Shown here: positions 60,893 through 64,000 of the stretch, one piece after another | Layout: every line of letters starts with the position of its first letter | How positions within the stretch are numbered: position 1 is the stretch's first letter | Assembly (NCBI GenBank): GCA_964519385.1 | Contig: CAZFLR010000006.1 | Location: forward strand, 1-64,000 | Reading direction: 5' to 3' | Source: SVFI01 sp964519385 | Lineage (GTDB): Bacteria; Bacillota; Clostridia; Lachnospirales; Lachnospiraceae | Length of the DNA stretch: 64,000 bases | Position numbers and translations under genes: made by a program | The notes under the pieces: generated by a model | The model's input: the letters and a program-made list of their open reading frames with translations, nothing else | What the model was told of the DNA's origin: nothing | Database searches by the model: none

Positions 60893-62335
60893 ATGAAGAA
60901 AAGAACGGTTTTTGTGCGTTTTACAAGCTTTCTTCTGATCTTTGCCCTGCTGTTTGCTGTGGTGACAGAAGTTTTGAAGGATAAGCGTGTAGAACTGGAA
61001 TATGATGTGACGGCAAAGGTGAAAGGCTTTTATCAGGAGCCTGAAAACAGTCTTGATTTCGTTTTTGTCGGTTCAAGTCAGCTGTACGCGGCGATTGCGC
61101 CGAATGTTTTGTTTGAGGAATTCGGAATCACTTCTTATGATTTCGCGGCCAATGAGCAGCCGATGTGGATTTCCTATTATTATATCAAAGAGGCATTAAA
61201 GCATCAGAATCCGAAAGCGATTGTCCTTGATGTTTTTACGATGTACGGAGAGGAATACGAAAAGGAAGGGGCAACTCATATTAATCTGGATGATCTTCCG
61301 TGGAATCTGAACAAGCTTTCTGCAATTCGCGCTTCTGTGCCGAAGGAAGAGCGGGGAGCATTTTATTTTGAACTTATCAAGTACCATGACACATGGAATA
61401 CGCTTGACAGACATAAAATTATGAGCTCCTTCTGGAGCCGGCGTAATGTCTACCGTGGCTATTCGCCGTTTGTTGTTCCGCATGAATACGGGGAAACAGC
61501 ACCAAAGGAGGTAATTACCCAGACGGAGAGGGCTCCGATGGGGAATATGGCCAAGGAGTGGCTTGATAAAATTATCGCGCTGACAAGGGATGAGGGAGTT
61601 GACTTAATTCTTATAAAAACCCCGAACGGTCATGCGGAACGTCAGAAGCTTTATCTTTCCGTGGAGGACTATGCGAAGGAACAGGAGATTCCTTTTTTAA
61701 ATATGAATACAGTCTTTGACGGCGAGGCGCACATCAATATTCTTCAGGCGGAAAAAGTTACCCGGTATGTGGGTGAATATCTTTGTGACCGTTATGAGAT
61801 TGCGGATAAGCGCGCGGATGAAGCTTATGCACAGTGGCATGAAGACGGGAAGTATTTTTATCACAAAAAAGATAAGTGCCAGCAGCTTACACTGACGGAA
61901 ATGGCTTCTTATTTTGAAACACTTTGCGGAAAAGAATGGGTAACCATGTTTGCCCTGAAAAAATCGGAGACCGTAACCTTAAATGACAGGGAGAAAAAAG
62001 CACTTGCACAGCTTGGCATAGAACCCGACTATGATGCGGAGGGCGATTGGTGCTATCTGGTGCTGTTAAAAGACGGAAAGCCTGTAACGGACGGGGTACA
62101 GGTGTCGGATATTTATGCAAAAGACATAGATATCGGAGACGGACATGCATACAGGCTCGCATACGAGGTGAATGAAGAGGGGGAAATACTTCCGGCGTTG
62201 TATATGGACGGCGATAATTATTCCATGGAACATGATGGGATAAATGTGTTTATTTATGATACTCTTCTTGAGGAAATTGTAGAGTTTGCTGCATTTGATA
62301 CCAGTGCAGGGACACAGGCTCTGCGCGTGGAATAA
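60893..62335 (+). CDS. DltD/SGNH-like extracytoplasmic partner of the second MBOAT
   Basis: 480 residues. N-terminal membrane helix (about 8-26), then an exported domain starting FVFVGSSQLYAAI, where GSSQ takes the place of the GDS nucleophile motif. DGEAHINILQAEKVTRYVGEYL resembles the DltD-type Asp-x-x-His region. A C-terminal domain of about 150 residues after KKDKCQ is not recognised. GGAGGAG precedes ATG. Presumed role is transfer or removal of acyl groups on a surface polymer with the MBOAT gene upstream. It is the last gene of the operon. Confidence 0.72.
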   Translation: MKKRTVFVRFTSFLLIFALLFAVVTEVLKDKRVELEYDVTAKVKGFYQEPENSLDFVFVGSSQLYAAIAPNVLFEEFGITSYDFAANEQPMWISYYYIKEALKHQNPKAIVLDVFTMYGEEYEKEGATHINLDDLPWNLNKLSAIRASVPKEERGAFYFELIKYHDTWNTLDRHKIMSSFWSRRNVYRGYSPFVVPHEYGETAPKEVITQTERAPMGNMAKEWLDKIIALTRDEGVDLILIKTPNGHAERQKLYLSVEDYAKEQEIPFLNMNTVFDGEAHINILQAEKVTRYVGEYLCDRYEIADKRADEAYAQWHEDGKYFYHKKDKCQQLTLTEMASYFETLCGKEWVTMFALKKSETVTLNDREKKALAQLGIEPDYDAEGDWCYLVLLKDGKPVTDGVQVSDIYAKDIDIGDGHAYRLAYEVNEEGEILPALYMDGDNYSMEHDGINVFIYDTLLEEIVEFAAFDTSAGTQALRVE

Positions 62336-62343
62336 GAAATAAA

Positions 62344-62378
62344 ATGGCGATACCGGACACAGGAGACGGTATCGCCAT
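62344..62378. terminator. Hairpin between the SGNH gene and aroC
   Basis: ATGGCGATACCG pairs perfectly with CGGTATCGCCAT around an 11-base loop. The T tract is poor on both sides, but its place between convergent genes fits a bidirectional terminator. Confidence 0.55.
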
Positions 62379-62394
62379 AATCGTTTATCAGGGG

Positions 62395-63498
62395 TTATCT
62401 GATGTTATAGATTTTCTTTAAGTTTTCAAGCCTTGCGGTCGTATTTTCCATCATTAGATCAAGAATTGTAAGAGCTGTCATGGCTTCGACAACAACTACT
62501 GCACGCGGAACGATTACCGGGTCATGGCGACCTTTAATCTGTACTGAAATATTTTCACCGCTTCTGTTGACGGTTTCCTGTTGCTTGAAGATGGATGGTG
62601 TAGGCTTGATATATGCGCGCAGAACAATGTCGCTTCCGTCGCTGATTCCGCCCAGAATACCTCCGCTGTGGTTGGTTGCCTTACTTACGCAGCCGTCCTT
62701 CATGACGAAGGAGTCGTTGTTTTCAGAACCCTTTACGGAGGAGACGGAAATGCCGTCACCGACCTCAAAGGCTTTTACGCTGCCAATGGACAGGATTGCC
62801 TTTGCAAGATTCGCATCCAGTTTGTCAAATACCGGTTCGCCGATTCCTGCCGGAACACCCTTTGCCACACATTCAATAACGCCGCCGGCAGAGTCATGGT
62901 CTTCCATGCATTGCTCCAGATATTTTTCAGCTTCCGCGGAGGCTTTAGTGTCAGGCATGGCAGTCGGTGTCGTTAAAACAGAGCCGGCATCAAACCTGTT
63001 ATAGTCAATAGAAACGGGACCGATGGATTTTGTGTAGGCACAGACTTCGATTCCGAGCTCTTTTAAAAGTTTCAGCGCAATGGCTCCGGCCGCCACACGG
63101 CCGATGGTTTCGCGTCCCGAAGAACGTCCGCCGCCTCGATAGTCACGAAAACCGTATTTTTCATCAAAAGTATAATCCGCATGTCCGGGTCTGTAATAGG
63201 ATGCAATTTCCGAATAGTCACCGGAACGCTGTGATGTATTGCGGACGAGAAGTGCGATTGGTGTTCCGGTTGTTTTACCCTCGAAGACCCCGGATAAAAT
63301 CTCAACCTCATCAGCCTCACTGCGAGGTGTTGCAAATTTCGTCTGTCCCGGCTTGCGGCGATTGAGATATTTCTGAATATCCGCCGCGTTCAGTGAAAGA
63401 CCGGCCGGACAGCCGTCCACAACCACACCGATGCCTTCCCCGTGTGATTCGCCGAATGTCTGTATGGTGAAGTATTTTCCTAATGAGGAACCAGCCAT
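62395..63498 (-). CDS. aroC: Chorismate synthase
   Basis: 367 residues from ATG 63498, with AGGAGG six bases upstream; the frame is open 48 bases further but the family starts with MAGSSLGKYFTIQTFGESHG. Converts EPSP to chorismate using reduced FMN, the step after AroA. RPGHADYTFDEKYGFRDYRGGGRSSGRET and HSGGILGGISDG are the conserved motifs. Located 27 kb from tyrA-aroA, with its own promoter. Confidence 0.97.
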   Translation of the reverse strand: MAGSSLGKYFTIQTFGESHGEGIGVVVDGCPAGLSLNAADIQKYLNRRKPGQTKFATPRSEADEVEILSGVFEGKTTGTPIALLVRNTSQRSGDYSEIASYYRPGHADYTFDEKYGFRDYRGGGRSSGRETIGRVAAGAIALKLLKELGIEVCAYTKSIGPVSIDYNRFDAGSVLTTPTAMPDTKASAEAEKYLEQCMEDHDSAGGVIECVAKGVPAGIGEPVFDKLDANLAKAILSIGSVKAFEVGDGISVSSVKGSENNDSFVMKDGCVSKATNHSGGILGGISDGSDIVLRAYIKPTPSIFKQQETVNRSGENISVQIKGRHDPVIVPRAVVVVEAMTALTILDLMMENTTARLENLKKIYNIR

Positions 63499-63550
63499 AA
63501 TATACCTCCTGATTATGTAAAAAATTTTATTTTTGAAAATAAACATTTTT

Positions 63551-63579
63551 ATTATACGTCAAGCGGGTTATGTTTGCAA
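63551..63579 (-). promoter_or_regulatory. aroC promoter sharing its -35 with the divergent gene
   Basis: Minus strand: -35 TTGCAA (63579-63574), 17-base spacer, -10 TATAAT (63556-63551), about 53 bases before the start codon. Confidence 0.7.
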
Positions 63580-63602
63580 AGCGTATTTTCTTATGATATG
63601 AT
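63574..63602 (+). promoter_or_regulatory. Promoter of the VanY-like gene sharing its -35 with aroC
   Basis: -35 TTGCAA (63574-63579, self-complementary), 17-base spacer, -10 TATGAT (63597-63602), about 41 bases before ATG 63644. Confidence 0.6.
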
Positions 63603-63643
63603 TTATATGTATTTTTGCTTGCGACAGACGGGATGGACGAAGG

Positions 63644-64000
63644 ATGAAAAAACGATTTAAGATACGCAAAATACTTTGCATGCTGTTTGTGTGTCTGGTA
63701 TTTATGATAAGTAACAGTTTTATATATGAGAAGCTGTCCGCCATGGCAGATACGGAAGAAGATGTTTTTTCAGAAGCAAATGCGCAGGATGAGGAGCTTC
63801 TTGAACATGCAGACATGCAGAACGAAGAAATGTACACACTTGAGGATGTCATGGAATATGATTCCTCAAATATCAACGACAATGAGCAGATGAGCAGGGA
63901 AAAGGCTCCCGATATTACAGCGTTCGATAAAGAAGACTGGAAAATTATACTGATTAACAAGCAGCATCCGATTCCGGAGGACTATGAGTTTACCCTTGCG
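63644..64000 (+). CDS. N-terminal part of a VanY/M15-type D-Ala-D-Ala carboxypeptidase (partial)
   Basis: 119 residues are visible before the window ends. A basic start and one hydrophobic segment (ILCMLFVCLVFMISNSFIY) are followed by an acidic linker of about 60 residues. The sequence DWKIILINKQHPIPEDYEF is the usual opening of the M15B peptidase domain of VanY-type carboxypeptidases, which trim the terminal D-Ala of peptidoglycan stems. The zinc-binding SxHxxGxAxD region would lie beyond the edge, so activity cannot be judged. The short GAAGG directly before ATG is a poor ribosome site; GGATGG slightly upstream may serve. Confidence 0.7.
   Translation, partial: MKKRFKIRKILCMLFVCLVFMISNSFIYEKLSAMADTEEDVFSEANAQDEELLEHADMQNEEMYTLEDVMEYDSSNINDNEQMSREKAPDITAFDKEDWKIILINKQHPIPEDYEFTLA

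Overview
This is a chromosomal window from a Gram-positive anaerobe of the class Clostridia, most likely a Lachnospiraceae-type gut bacterium. The evidence is a six-gene Rnf complex in the order C-D-G-E-A-B, ATP-type PEP carboxykinase, a T-box controlled pheST, class B sortase with non-LPXTG sorting signals, SpoIID- and SleB-type wall enzymes, strong AGGAGG ribosome sites and TTGACA/TATAAT promoters. No insertion sequence, phage, CRISPR array, tRNA or rRNA was seen. Nearly all of the DNA is explained by intact genes.

Layout. 1-2.3 kb: tail of an S1-domain protein, cheR, and an RNase H-like exonuclease on the minus strand. 2.4-10.7 kb: rnfCDGEAB, an M18 aminopeptidase, exonuclease III, and the ApbE flavin transferase expected to load FMN onto RnfD and RnfG. 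10.8-13.5 kb: a GH25-like membrane protein lacking expected catalytic residues, a probably leaderless AP2/degenerate-HNH DNA-binding protein, and a SleB-type hydrolase. 13.6-18.5 kb: threonine synthase, citrate synthase and PEP carboxykinase. 18.5-20.2 kb: a structured RNA candidate, a DUF2974 alpha/beta hydrolase, and a probable 6S RNA with its own promoter and terminator. 20.2-25.5 kb: an overlapping operon SpoIID-YihY-MBOAT-SGNH. 25.6-27.5 kb: purine permease and apt. 27.5-34.4 kb: T-box, pheST, queA, then PilZ, SHOCT and acyltransferase-3 genes. 34.4-36.8 kb: aroA and tyrA. 37-42.6 kb: a second EF-G, a membrane protein, and a LytTR regulator with a soluble degenerate histidine-kinase-like partner. 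42.6-46.3 kb: leuS and small unknown genes. 46.4-56 kb: class B sortase, two large LRR surface proteins with related sorting signals, and a subtilase. 56-62.3 kb: a candidate Re-citrate synthase, a GntR regulator, isocitrate dehydrogenase, then a second MBOAT/SGNH pair. 62.4-64 kb: aroC and the start of a VanY-like peptidase, fired from back-to-back promoters.

Together the genes cover redox energy conservation (Rnf, ApbE), the oxidative half of the TCA branch to 2-oxoglutarate (two unrelated citrate synthases and Icd; aconitase is not in the window), gluconeogenic or anaplerotic PEP carboxykinase, aromatic amino acid synthesis (aroA, tyrA, aroC), translation (pheST, leuS, EF-G2, queA) and a large investment in the cell envelope. 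The points most worth a second look are the two MBOAT/SGNH modules, the sortase/LRR cluster with a shared pre-anchor domain and PKW-containing sorting signals, the AP2/HNH-derived protein, the unidentified RNA after pckA, the degenerate kinase, and the palindromic operator over the -10 of the citrate synthase-like operon. All functional assignments are from reading the sequence; no database search was run.
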